Assembly (NCBI GenBank): GCA_946902985.2
Contig: OX336388.2
Span: 1,701,993,978-1,702,057,977, forward strand
Reading direction: 5' to 3'
Source: Meconema thalassinum
Taxonomy: Eukaryota > Arthropoda > Insecta > Orthoptera > Tettigoniidae
Length of the DNA: 64,000 nucleotides
Shown piece by piece: positions 9,701 to 18,975 of the stretch (position 1 is the stretch's first letter; every line of letters starts with the position of its first letter). Position numbers and translations under genes: made by a program. The notes under the pieces were generated by a model. The model did not search any database and was not told where the DNA came from. It saw nothing but the letters and a program-made list of their open reading frames with translations.

Positions 9701-12024
9701 TCCATATGCAATCCCACGTTTTTCAGCTGGTCATATTCTCTAAAACTGACTGTATTCTTGTGCAAATCTATCACTGCTTGATAGTCACAAATGAAATTTG
9801 CACCAAGAATTATATTGCAATTCATCTTTGCCATGATAATGAACGTTTGCCCAAAAGTGTGTTCCAATATGTTCAGCTCTAAGTATGCCTGACGTTTACA
9901 AGTAACGGTGCGTTCAGGAATAACACCCCTCACTTTGAGCTGTGGTAACGGAATTACAGGAATATTCTGAGTCCGTCCCAACTCTCGAACCAAGGCCTCC
10001 GATACTAGACTGATCTGTGACCCCGTATCCAATAAACATCTTATATTAATTCCACCAATCCTTGCGTAAATAATGGGTAATTGCCTAATTTCATCGTTCC
10101 ATGGTTTCACCGTCTCCTCCAGGCAGTCTTCTGGTAAAGCAATCCATTCTTGTATGTTCGCTACTATCCATCCATCTTCAACTTCCGACTGTTGTGTTTG
10201 GAGACTGTCTCCTTGATCCAAAATTAACATTTTTTTAGCTCCATTTCGACTCCCATCATCCTTCTGTCGCTCATGTCCTTGATATTCCTCTTGTCTCAGT
10301 AGACTTCCAGCTTTCTCAGTATGTGTATCTGGGTTCTTTCTGTTCCCAATGGCCTTTTCCCATCTTCCTAGTTCTCCACCTTGATTAGCGTGTAACTCCT
10401 CTAAGTAATTTTGTGATTGAGCGTGCCTATCATCCCAGTCATCTCGATAGTTACGTTGATCTCCTTGATTTTGATCTCTCCTTCCTTTCCATCTTTGATT
10501 GGCATTGTAATCACCGTATCTTCCATAAGGCCTGTCATTCCTTCGATTATCACGCCATTGTTGATATCCTCTCTGTTGGTATCTATTGTTGCCCTGGTAT
10601 CTATTGTTGTAGTGATTTTCGTTACGCTGATATGGTCTGTTTTCCCCTTCTTCCTGGTTTCGCCTAGGTGTGGAGGTGCTTGTATTAGTACCCTGCGTTT
10701 TAGTATTTCCCTGTTTTGTTTTTACGACCTCTGTAGTGTTGACTAATTCCAGCTGTCTTCCTCCTCTAAAATGACTATGAGATGTGGTCTCATCTATTTG
10801 CCGTAATATCTGCTCTGCATGTAGGGCCGTACTGACGTTTGCTGCGACTAGTACTTGCTGTACATTAACTGGCATTTGCCTTGCTATTGTCATCACCAAA
10901 TCTGCTTCGTTTAATAGGTAATCTAGGTCGCGAAATTTTAGCATTTGCATGTTAAAGAAATCTGAGTATTTTGTCTGCTGGGTAGTTTGGTATTTTCTAG
11001 AGTAAAGCTCCATTCTTAAACTCTGTTGTATGGCGGGAGACCAGTATTTGCGCAGAAACGCTAAATTAAAGTCTGACATGGTTCCAAATGTATATTTGAA
11101 ACTTAAAAACCAGGTGAGAACATTTCCTGATAAAAATCTCTCCATCATTCTTAATCTACGTGCTTCAGGTACCCCAGTGTCATTAAAGTGGTCTTCAATC
11201 TCTTTGATAAAGGCCTTAGGTGTTACCCCTGAATTTTCGGTGTATTTCTGCGGTTTGTAGTCATTTGAGCGAATTACTTGAATAAGTTGTGTGGGCTGAT
11301 GACCGTCCTGTGGTGTCGAGCTCCTATCTACGTTCTTGCGAAATCCGTCCGTGTTTGTTGTTAATGGGCTCTCTGCTTGAGTCTGACTTCCTGCTATGCT
11401 GGGTTGGGAACTATGTGAGTCATCCGGCTTGTCTTTCAACGCTCCCGTTTTAAATATAGATGATTGTTCTAATGAGCGGAGTTCGGCTTTTATGATCCTG
11501 TCTGTTTGCTCTTTAAGTCTATTTTTTACCTCTTGCTCCAAAGCTTGAATACGCGTGTGGTTTTCGCCTACTGTTTTAAGAATGGTGGATCTTTCCTCTC
11601 TAGAATCAATATTCATTTTCTTCCAATCTTTCCTGATCTGTTCTTTAATCGTGCTTATTTTTTCTTCAATCTGGCTCTTATTTTCATCCTGATTATTTTC
11701 TATCTGGCTTAGCCTTTCGTCTAATGTGCTCTTAAATTGTTCTTGTTCCGTTTCTAGGCTTTTCCACTGTTCCGCTGATTTTATCTCGAGACGGTCCATG
11801 TCTTTAATTATGCCTGATATGTTCTCATCTACTGCTGATATTTGTTGTTGAATGACCCTGCCACTTTTCTCCATCTCCTTGAATCGTCCTTCCAACTTAT
11901 CTTGAGCTATTTTGACCTCGCTTGTATTCATTGTGCATGCTATTTCAATCTGCTCTAATTTAGCTAACACCGTTTCATCGAGAATGCTAAGTTTTTTTAT
12001 CAAAAATTCTCTCCATTTTTTCAA
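6784..12024 (-). CDS. Gag-pol polyprotein ORF (about 1746 codons)
   Basis: The frame opens without a usable ATG (first codon counted is TTG). It starts inside the previous ORF in the +1 frame, so translation needs a frameshift or the two were once one frame. Domains in order: coiled coil (1-190); capsid-like region (~250-410); an Arg/Asn/Tyr/Gln-rich nucleocapsid-like stretch (~455-545) with no Cys, hence no CCHC knuckle; aspartic protease LLDTGS (~664-669); reverse transcriptase with LDARNLN (~944) and YIDD (~1043); RNase H with QADAS (~1190) and RTDHKAL (~1259). Integrase has an HHCC zinc domain (H-x3-H near 1412, CDPC ~1447), catalytic D in AIDCLG (~1479), D in LSDHGSYF (~1539) and E in NPSERV (~1575), and a GPY-like IGPYSIV. 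No internal stop or missing catalytic residue was seen. It copies the element's RNA to DNA and inserts it. Confidence 0.93.
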   Translation of the reverse strand: MKKWREFLIKKLSILDETVLAKLEQIEIACTMNTSEVKIAQDKLEGRFKEMEKSGRVIQQQISAVDENISGIIKDMDRLEIKSAEQWKSLETEQEQFKSTLDERLSQIENNQDENKSQIEEKISTIKEQIRKDWKKMNIDSREERSTILKTVGENHTRIQALEQEVKNRLKEQTDRIIKAELRSLEQSSIFKTGALKDKPDDSHSSQPSIAGSQTQAESPLTTNTDGFRKNVDRSSTPQDGHQPTQLIQVIRSNDYKPQKYTENSGVTPKAFIKEIEDHFNDTGVPEARRLRMMERFLSGNVLTWFLSFKYTFGTMSDFNLAFLRKYWSPAIQQSLRMELYSRKYQTTQQTKYSDFFNMQMLKFRDLDYLLNEADLVMTIARQMPVNVQQVLVAANVSTALHAEQILRQIDETTSHSHFRGGRQLELVNTTEVVKTKQGNTKTQGTNTSTSTPRRNQEEGENRPYQRNENHYNNRYQGNNRYQQRGYQQWRDNRRNDRPYGRYGDYNANQRWKGRRDQNQGDQRNYRDDWDDRHAQSQNYLEELHANQGGELGRWEKAIGNRKNPDTHTEKAGSLLRQEEYQGHERQKDDGSRNGAKKMLILDQGDSLQTQQSEVEDGWIVANIQEWIALPEDCLEETVKPWNDEIRQLPIIYARIGGINIRCLLDTGSQISLVSEALVRELGRTQNIPVIPLPQLKVRGVIPERTVTCKRQAYLELNILEHTFGQTFIIMAKMNCNIILGANFICDYQAVIDLHKNTVSFREYDQLKNVGLHMDEITTGRDVNSWALEAISEETEEEVRKAEDNIIEGAVVELDEEIESQEIWSLLTEGDNSDAQFEELLQERLNDIQLGGEHRKQLEEILRKHKTVFDTVPGKILNFKYSMQVEDWSPFKSRLYPIPEKYRGQVKIIIDEMLEAGVIRKTPTPYLNAILAVTKPNGSIRLCLDARNLNMRLIFPEYDRAPIIRDVLKGFKNKSIYSSVDLTSSFHHLELDEKSQLLTGFLFDNQTYCFVRMPFGVKTAGCALIRALDRNLTEEVKEMTVRYIDDILLASDNIETHMENLDKVLGNLNASNFKVNLKKSHFFKSEILYLGHVIDKEGVKPNPAKIEAIKNFPTPTRVKHIRAFLGVTGFFKENCPGYTETVAPMKEMLKKNNKWSWNAECEKAFQATKQLLENCIKLGYPDFKLKFIIQADASLIGIGAMLYQEDPANLQHKTYLAFVSRKLRKHERNYTVTELELLAILHALQQWKRIIYGYPIVVRTDHKALTFLFKTSMASERVTRWSIYIQQFSIEIEHCPGKMNVIPDARSRNPEPDNEETAMVQHLELTPKDREFLEELREIQREQEAEPWMMLLIKYFKKQLPTGTPAFREAKAKEGRYVYVNNLLHKWVDNDHTKLRILVPASLQRGLTWHTHESYGHVGLDKCEATIGETFTWPRMRTTICDVITTCDPCQRTKPNNYLLRQYPRPLLPQKPCELLAIDCLGQIPKGRRGCRHLLVCIDVFSKFVVLCPIQKTTSKQVLSRIRNRVIPTLGKPEFILSDHGSYFTSAEFKKGMEDMGIKHVLSSIRHAQANPSERVIKCVTAYLRIFIPNEHHKWVDKIKDVETCMNSTRHESTGQIPMVLHKNEYPVRTWKSIINCPQDPMIAPDLRIERTREYMRKQADRRLRRVRNKRFHGDLEANQLVLVKRPATSDPEKKIFSKFCEKFIGPYSIVRNLGNNAYRVKELSTGTMSVYNAANLKKYRRSEPW

Positions 12025-12586
12025 TCTGCTCTAATTGTTTCTCATTATTTTTGCTTACATCAAGGGCCAGTAATATCATCTGTTGGTTTGTGTGCTCTTT
12101 CATTTCTGCGGTTAACGAAGCTAATTGGTTCGTGTTTTTATTATTTTGCGCCTCTAACTGTGAATTTATAGTGTCATTAATTTCACTCTTTAATAACCTA
12201 GCTTGTTCCGCCTGATATTCATTTTGTTCAATTCTACTGTTATTTAACTGTGACCGCAATGATTCACTTTGTTCTAACAGTTTAGTATTTAGCGCTTTAC
12301 TTTGTTCTGACATTTTCGTATTTAGCGATTCACTTTGTTCTGACATTTTCGTATTTAGCGATTCACTTTGTTCTGACAGTTTAATTTTTAGCGATTCACT
12401 TTGCTCTGACATTTTCGTATTTAGCGATTCACTTTGCTCTAACATACTAGTGTTTATAGATTGACTCTGTTCTGATAGTTTAGTATTCAACGCTTCACTT
12501 TGTTCTGCTAATTTAGTATCCAACAATTCCTGCGTTCTCCTCGCTGCACTTTCAATGATCTCCTGGATCTGCGCCACCGTTGCCAT
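11987..12586 (-). CDS. Upstream gag-type ORF with hendecad coiled coil (199 aa)
   Basis: The start is the ATG at 12586-12584 in the context AACATGG (A at -3, G at +4), the best start available after the leader. Residues ~20-110 are an 11-residue repeat of the type LNTKMSEQSES, about nine copies, also visible as a 33-bp DNA repeat (12255-12545). Leucine/isoleucine/methionine spacing suits a right-handed hendecad coiled coil. The rest, to residue 199, is Glu/Gln/Lys-rich and also predicted coiled coil. No capsid homology is evident here; the capsid-like part lies in the next ORF. The stop overlaps the downstream frame by about 38 bp. It is most likely the N-terminal part of Gag, either a separate ORF or split from it by an indel. 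Confidence 0.8.
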   Translation of the reverse strand: MATVAQIQEIIESAARRTQELLDTKLAEQSEALNTKLSEQSQSINTSMLEQSESLNTKMSEQSESLKIKLSEQSESLNTKMSEQSESLNTKMSEQSKALNTKLLEQSESLRSQLNNSRIEQNEYQAEQARLLKSEINDTINSQLEAQNNKNTNQLASLTAEMKEHTNQQMILLALDVSKNNEKQLEQIEKMERIFDKKT

Positions 12587-13202
12587 GTTTTACAATTTAT
12601 ATGAGACATATGGGAAATAGCATACGCCAATGCCCTTTGACACGCACATAAATCCAATGCACATTTAATTTCTTTATCCTACTCAGTTCATTTATTTTTA
12701 TCTTTAATCCCATTAGTTGATTGCATCTCTGAGTAGTTCTAGTTTTACTCAATTTAATTTTAACCCCAAGCACATATTTAGTCATTAAACAGTTATCCTG
12801 ATCTGATATTAACACTGACTAATTAACAAAGTATTAATTGTCATTTTAGGCTACAGCCTCCTAATATTTCCATGAGTTTGACTTTCTACACAAATCTAGT
12901 TTTAACTTTATCATTGGGCGCCCGGTATCACATCTTAATTTTACTTTAATTTAAAAGACAACAACGTGAACCGTATTTTACATTGCAAACTCCTGATTTT
13001 AATTTATTTTTCACACATTTGGCGGTATCCACTTCGCCTCAACTACTTTTAATAAAATATCACTTCCCGGTGATTAAATACTGTCATATCTGCCTGCACT
13101 TGCGGCATGCCAGTTTTACTCAAATGCGCCACTATTGACATGTGTAATCTCCCCGTTACACCACAGTGAATAGCCCCACCGTTGGCCTCCAGTTTTCACC
13201 TA
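12587..13202 (-). other. 5' leader of the LTR element
   Basis: 616 bp between the 5' LTR and the first ATG on the minus strand. It holds the candidate primer binding site at its LTR-proximal end and no conserved ORF. Confidence 0.7.
13173..13191 (-). promoter_or_regulatory. Candidate primer binding site, tRNA-Lys-like
   Basis: On the minus strand, 11 nt inside the 5' LTR edge, the sequence begins TGGAGGCCAACG and ends TGGGGC. It matches the 3' end complement of tRNA-Lys1,2 (TGGCGCCCAACGTGGGGC, from general knowledge) with two mismatches and one extra base. The 11-nt gap and the mismatches make this a candidate only. Confidence 0.5.
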
Positions 13203-14139
13203 TGAACCCTTCAGAATAGCAGTGTTTTATGCAAGAATCTTAGATCAAGGGGTCGCGTTCAGTTCATAGTGTGGTGTTTACGTCCGCCAAACTACGTGCT
13301 TTTCTGAGGCAAGGGTTATAGGATGAAAACTATAATTAAGAAAGAAAGGAGACAAAGCGTAAGATAATAACAAGATTTAATAACTAATTTGTGCATAAAA
13401 GAATAAAACAAACAAAAATGAACAAAATCCTCCCTGAATTTTTCCCTGACATGAATATTTATCACTTTGAGGAGTCAGATGGATCTCCCCTTTTCTAATA
13501 AAATGTGGATCCAAGTTCCACTATCTTGCATGTGAATTTATGTTCGCGTGATGACTATCTACGAGAAATGAGTACTTGGATGATCATTCGTTCACAACGG
13601 GTTAACAGCCACGGTGCTCACGAACAATCATCTCGTAAATCAACGTTTATGGATATGGGCATAACATTAATAAAAATCCTTAAATCTAATTCTGACACAC
13701 ATATTACAACTCTACTATTTACAGGCATCTCTCTGAGACCCTTATTAGTGTGGTGACACACTTAACCAAATGAGCTGCCACAATGGCCAGATACTCAACA
13801 ACAAGGAAAAACAGCGCCGCACGTGACTCACGGGTCACTGACATGGAAAATAAACATAGAATAAACCAACAACAACAAACAACCTGAGTGGTTAAGATTA
13901 CTTTATATTAACAAAACTGCATGTTAAGGAAACGCTTCGAAGGTTATCGTGTTTCGTAGGCAACTCCCATTTATTTAAACAATTTTACCATAGATCAGTT
14001 TCTCACATTTATATTTATTTTCAAGTAATTGGGAGCCAAATGTGCACTCCACTTTAATGAGCTTGCTTGCGAAACTCAGCCAGCCCTTGTGACAACAACT
14101 CACCCTTTCCATAATACCAGTCATGTCCCCCTTCCAGTG

Positions 14140-14150
14140 TATATAAATAG
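14140..14150 (+). promoter_or_regulatory. TATA-like box in 5' LTR
   Basis: Identical TATATAAATAG at the matching position of the other LTR, again on the strand opposite to gag-pol. Confidence 0.45.
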
Positions 14151-15215
14151 CCGACCAGCTGAACTGTTATCTCAAGGAATCAACAGCAGCTAACATCTCC
14201 TCTAACTCAACATATGGTCAGACAATAATCACATATCCATAATTGTCCTCGCAAGGATACAATATGAATCTGGTACCAAGCTGACAGAAATCAGTCTCCG
14301 CTGAAATTCCCGCTTGTAATACCATAAAATATATACTCACAATACACACATCTGGGACTGACATAACACCTTTCACACGGGTCTGCTGAATTAGAGCTCG
14401 CAAACATTTAACACAATATTTAAAACCTACGATAGAGCTGAGTACTCTTCGTCACAAATTACATTGCTCCAAAGGCAATAATCACACTGAATCTGATCAA
14501 TAATAAATCTCAACAAAATTTAATTACCCTCCAATCTACTATATAATTATATTAATTCAGTCCTACTTCTGAAACACGACATATCTCCGAGAGACGTTTT
14601 TAACCGCACTTCGTAACATAGGCGAACACGGCCGTTCACATAGCTACGTTAGTTAACACAACACAAAGAAAAGAACCTTCCATCACCTACAATTGTGCGA
14701 GCTGCTTCCAAACAAAAGTGTGCCAGATCAAAACTAAATATACTACATTAATCACACAAGCAAAGTATTTACAAAAATATGTCCCATAAACCATACGTTA
14801 ATTTAACAAATAATAAAATATTATTAGGTACTCATCTCTTTTTGTAGTCACCCGTCAAAGAACATCAGACGCCATTCCCCAACTGGATGGTTCTTTATCT
14901 CACAGCAGCCATCTGGACGGACTGTTGAGAATTCCAAACTTCCTCTGCATTCATCGATGTCATCCTTGCGCTGATACAAAAATTAGGTTATTATACACTT
15001 TATGTCTGACTATTAAATTCGCTTGTTCAGGTACTAAATTCCCTGTCACTGTTCGTTGGCGAATTCTCGACGCTACTGCCCCTATAACTATAGTACTATG
15101 ACTATCTATCACTGAATTTAACACTTTACAATGAATATCTTGTGTTCCTCGACACACAATAAAAGTCTATCTCTTCTGATAAACAGAATCAAAGTCTACG
15201 TCCGTAGACGCACAG

Positions 15216-15487
15216 AGTAATAGTCATGTGTCCTCAACACACGGAATAAAAGTCATGTGTCCACGACACACGGAATGAAAGTCATGTGTCCACGACACAC
15301 GGAATGAAAGTCATGTGTCCACGACACATGGAATGAAAGTCATGTGTCCACGACACACGGAATGAAAGTCATGTGTCCACGACACACGGAATGAAAGTCA
15401 TGTGTCCACGACACACGGAATGAAAGTCATGTGTCCACGACACACGGAATGAAAGTCATGTGTCCACGACACACGGAATGAAAGTCA
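15216..15487. repeat. 29-bp minisatellite in 5' LTR, ~9 units
   Basis: Same stem-loop unit as in the other LTR but with three more copies, which accounts for the whole LTR length difference. One unit has a C-to-T change in the stem (near 15328). Confidence 0.95.
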
Positions 15488-16143
15488 ATGTCTTGGCTCT
15501 TCGACACACTTATAAATGAACTGGCCCTCGGGTCTAGATGGAGGGGGATTTTATGTAAAAATATCTCGAAATAATTGTGATACAGGAATGAAATAAATAT
15601 CACTGAACTCGTAATATTGCACAGGTCAAGAATATGCCCATTAATCCTAGAATCGATCGTAGAGATTTTGTCTAGGCGATTTCCCGCGTGAATACTAGCC
15701 ACCGCGTACCCCAGCCGGAGTTGGCGCGCAATTAGGCATTCTCTTCTCATTGGTTCTCCATTTTCTGATAATTTGGCGGTTTCTAGTAGATCTTGGCGTC
15801 TTGGGAGTGTCTATTTTCTTCATCAGCCATTCACGTTACTGCATCATATTTCTTCTAGGCGCGAATATCACAATGAACATACCAGAACCATGTCTCACCG
15901 CGCGTCGCTTCTAAAATTGAGGTAGCCACACCTGTCCTTATGATACATCGCTCTGCTATTTCTTTTCATAGCTCAAGTACTTAGCCTTTTGTTAAACTGA
16001 TGCAGGTATGTCCCTACTGTCTCCAACAAATGCTTGAAATTTCCTCATCGCTGTCTGGCTACTTTCATGATGCTGGTTGAAATATTTATTAATTGAAGAA
16101 ATAAAAAGTAGAATCATTTAACCAACATAGGGTAAAGGGTTCA

Positions 16144-17530
16144 ATATGTCAATGCCAAGTTTGTTAAAAGAAAAGCATGTTTTTGTAAATTATGTTTTGG
16201 GATTAACAACACAAACTGTAGGGTATCACCATTCTTGCTCTCATTTGGAAATGAAAAATGCAACATTCTTATTGTGGTTTTAAGAGGATCAACTCCACGA
16301 ATATTAAAAGTAGCTCAAAGTACTGAAAATTTGGTCCTAATGCTGTCAGACTGGGTGTACACAATGTGTCTGTATGTCAACTACCATCTCTATTTTAGAA
16401 GTTACTATATTAAATTTACTGATTTAAATAATTTTAGGAGCTTATGATATATTTGTCGTCAACCTGTGTAGTTGGGTTCGAGTTGAATTTGTCTGATAAC
16501 TGTCAGTACTGCTACTTTCTCATTTGCAGTTTTGTAGGGAAATGTGTAGAAGGTAACTTTGAGCTTTGCTAACTTCCAGACCATCGCGGGAGAAAGAACA
16601 CAATGGAGCCTCACTCTGTTCCCGCTGGGACGTATCGTATTCAGGAAGCACAAAAGAGGGTAAACTGAACAATGAACCGCCCACGACATTAAACTAGCTC
16701 GCAAATTAATTCACTCTTCAATACCTCAAAGAGGAATTACTTTTAATACCTCATAGATATTCAATGAGCACTTTACTTTATAAATTACAATGACCGTAGA
16801 TGTTGTCGTTTTACAGGGTAGTTCTTCACTGCTGTTACAGTACAGTAGTTACAATACAGTAGCTTAATGCGTTTAAACGCCGGCCAATACTAAGTATCCT
16901 AGACTCGGACATGTGGATTTGATTTCTACCATTGGCCATCCTTGAAATGGTCCTCCATTGTACTCGATAAAAATATCGGTACGGCATCATTCTAAAGATC
17001 ATTTAACCCTCACCTTAATACAACTCCTAGACTACAATGGCACAGATCTGGAACTCATCTGGATGACCTGTGATCGAGAGGATAAGCTTTGAAATATCGA
17101 GTGTTATTTATTTATTTAATTAATTATTTATTTATGTATTTATTTATTGTCTAAATAGTTTCAAACTTATTTTACAGGAGTATATATTGGTTATAGTTTT
17201 CAATCAATTGAAATGGATACAAGGTCTTGGTGAATTCTACGTTACAATTATTCAGTGACACTTGAGTTCAAATCTTGTTCTTTCAAACATAACACAGTCA
17301 AACAGCAACTTAAATGATGTACTGTTTATGAAGATCCACAAAAGCTCAAATAATTATATGTAGCGTTCAAAGTAGTACTTAAAATTTTCCATGGATGGAG
17401 AGAACCGAGCTGGAATAAATTTCGTTACTAATGATTTGCAATCAAGCTGGCAAAATATACTTGGAAAGAACCACGAAAGTATGTGTAAAATAACAACTGC
17501 CAACATAACGTTTAAACTGATTTTGTTCAT
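16144..17530. other. No recognisable feature
   Basis: Flank of the LTR element after its ATAT duplication. AT-rich, including a TTTA-rich low-complexity patch near 17105-17150; no conserved coding frame. Confidence 0.4.
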
Positions 17531-17535
17531 AAAGT

Positions 17536-17770
17536 TGCCTAAAAAGATAATTTGAGCAGGCTTCTTCTTCTTCTTCTTCTTCTTCTTCTTCTTCTTCTTC
17601 CTCTTCCTCTTCCTAGGGTTTTCCCGCTGGTGCAGGGTCCGCTGTTCTGATCTTGGCTCGCCATTTTGCACGCATCTGGTGGTCTTAAGTGGAGATTTTT
17701 CAGATCAGCATTTACTGTGTTATGCCCGCGCTGTTTTGGTTGTCCACGTGGACGTTGCCCATTAATTTCA
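17536..17770 (-). mobile_element. LINE 3' end with (GAA)n tail
   Basis: On the minus strand a non-repetitive segment (17770-17615) runs into GAGGAA and then (GAA)n at 17609-17562. RTE-type LINEs end in simple repeats like this. The open frame reading poly-Lys/Arg is just the microsatellite. Confidence 0.5.
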
Positions 17771-17999
17771 AAGGACGAAGTAAAATAAGTTAACTGTACC
17801 ACGTGCGGCACGTTGGTTAGGCTACACACCCACAAAATAACTGGAATAGGAAATCGTATTTAAATCTCAGAAAAAAATAAAAATATAATAAAGCCTCAAT
17901 TAAATCCAAAACCAAAATAATCCCACTGGGATGGTTTCTTTGAAAAGGAACTATTTTTTCTCAGCCCTGACAGTCAGTTACTATTCCACTGAAATAACC

Positions 18000-18000
18000 T

Positions 18001-18058
<58 letters not shown>

Positions 18059-18062
18059 ATAA
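18000..18062. repeat. (ATT)n microsatellite
   Basis: About 19 nearly perfect ATT repeats with one interruption near 18031. Confidence 0.95.
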
Positions 18063-18065
18063 TAT

Positions 18066-18260
18066 CATCGAGAAAAAACTATTGGGTCGTGTAATACCAT
18101 GGAAACCATGTACGGTAGTCCCAGGCGGGATTCTAACCCGTGACCTCGGCTTTGTACGCCGGTTCTCTGGCCACTGACCTATAGAGGGACTCTATGGCAA
18201 TGATGCATCTATGACGCTGGCCAGCGCCAGCCTATCATAACCTGATTGTTGCTCGCTGTG
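18066..18260 (-). mobile_element. tRNA-derived SINE, family 7
   Basis: On the minus strand a tRNA-like head has box A-like TAGGTCAGTGG and box B-like GGTTAGAATCC about 40 nt later (18190-18120), followed by a short body abutting the (ATT)n run. Only one copy is seen, so the limits are approximate. Confidence 0.55.
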
Positions 18261-18452
18261 GGCTACCTATAGTTCCAAGAATTGTTTTCGAGTCCCGCTC
18301 GAGTCAGATATTTTAATTCTGTAACTTCCAGCTACATGGCTTGCACTACTTGTGCATTACACGACCTAATAGCGTAAAGCCTTCATTTCTAATTATTGTG
18401 GTAATAAAAATCCTTTTCGTTGAATTATTATTATTATTAGTAGTAGTAGTAG

Positions 18453-18785
18453 GCAGCCTCCGTGGCTTAGGCGGCAGCACGCCGGCCTCTCACCGCTGGG
18501 TCCGTGGTTCAAATCCTGGTCACTCCATGTGAGATCTGTGCTGGACAAAACGGAGGCAGACAGGTTTTTCTCCGGGTACTCCGGTTTTCCCTGTCAAAAT
18601 TTCATTCCAGCAACACTCTCCACTATCATTTCATTTCATCTGTCATTCATTTAATCATTGCCCCAGAGGAGTGCGTCAGGCCTCGGCAGCCGGCACAGTT
18701 CATATCCTCGCCGCTAGATGGGGGCTTCATTCATTCCATTCCTGACCCGGTCGGAGACTGGAAGCAGGCTGTGGATTTTATTTTC
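18453..18785 (+). mobile_element. SINE family 1, full copy with target duplication
   Basis: The tRNA-derived head has box A GTGGCTTAGGCGG and box B GGTTCAAATCC. The body contains 'ccccagaggagtgcgtcagg' and the tail ends in 'ctgtggattttattttc', with no poly(A). It is flanked by a 17-bp direct repeat ATTAGTAGTAGTAGTAG (18436-18452 and 18786-18802). It is nearly identical to the copy at 59375-59709, so this family was recently active. The open frames inside it are not genes. Confidence 0.9.
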
Positions 18786-18802
18786 ATTAGTAGTAGTAGT
18801 AG

Positions 18803-18965
18803 TCTATTCTCCTTCGTTATGCCCAATCAAAGAGCGTGTTTGAACTTGTTAGTTGGCCTGATGGTTTTCGCCTTCTTATCCTCATAAAATCTCTTCATGA
18901 ATGTACTGCATTGCATCTTGTGTTCTGTAGACCACTTCCTATCAGTTTTCGGCCTGCTTCTCTCA
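18803..18965 (-). pseudogene. LINE ORF2 C-terminal fragment
   Basis: On the minus strand, fragments read WSTEHK and FYEDKKAKTI before the stop, the same C-terminal pattern as the RTE-like LINE pieces at 21893-22040 and 31214-32343. Only the last 50 or so codons and a short 3' tail remain. Confidence 0.5.
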
Positions 18966-18975
18966 ATTTGTAAAA

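Larger units (their letters stand above)
3589..16143 (-). mobile_element. Nearly intact Ty3/gypsy-type LTR retrotransposon
   Basis: A 12.55-kb element transcribed on the minus strand. It is bounded by direct LTRs that begin TG and end CA, and flanked by a 4-bp duplication ATAT (3585-3588 and 16144-16147). The internal part (6443-13202) holds a 5' leader, a coiled-coil ORF (12586-11987), and a long gag-protease-RT-RNase H-integrase ORF (12024-6784). The order RT-RNase H-integrase and a GPY-like motif place it in Ty3/gypsy. There is no envelope ORF; only 341 bp separate pol from the 3' LTR. By eye the two LTRs differ by about a dozen substitutions over 2.85 kb, plus one tandem-repeat length change, so the insertion is recent. 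The LTRs are several times longer than in most insect gypsy elements. The only coding defect seen is the frame change between the two ORFs. Confidence 0.95.
13203..16143 (-). repeat. 5' LTR (2941 bp)
   Basis: Upstream LTR for the minus-strand element. It has the same termini as the 3' LTR and about a dozen point differences from it, for example near 14040, 14300, 14587, 14902, 15587, 15731, 15765 and 15900. Confidence 0.95.

Noticed and set aside
10413..10746. Plus-strand frames inside the pol ORF
   Set aside because: They are antisense shadows of the gag-pol frame.
17354..17835. Lys/Arg-rich frames on the minus strand
   Set aside because: Translation of the (GAA)n tail of a LINE.
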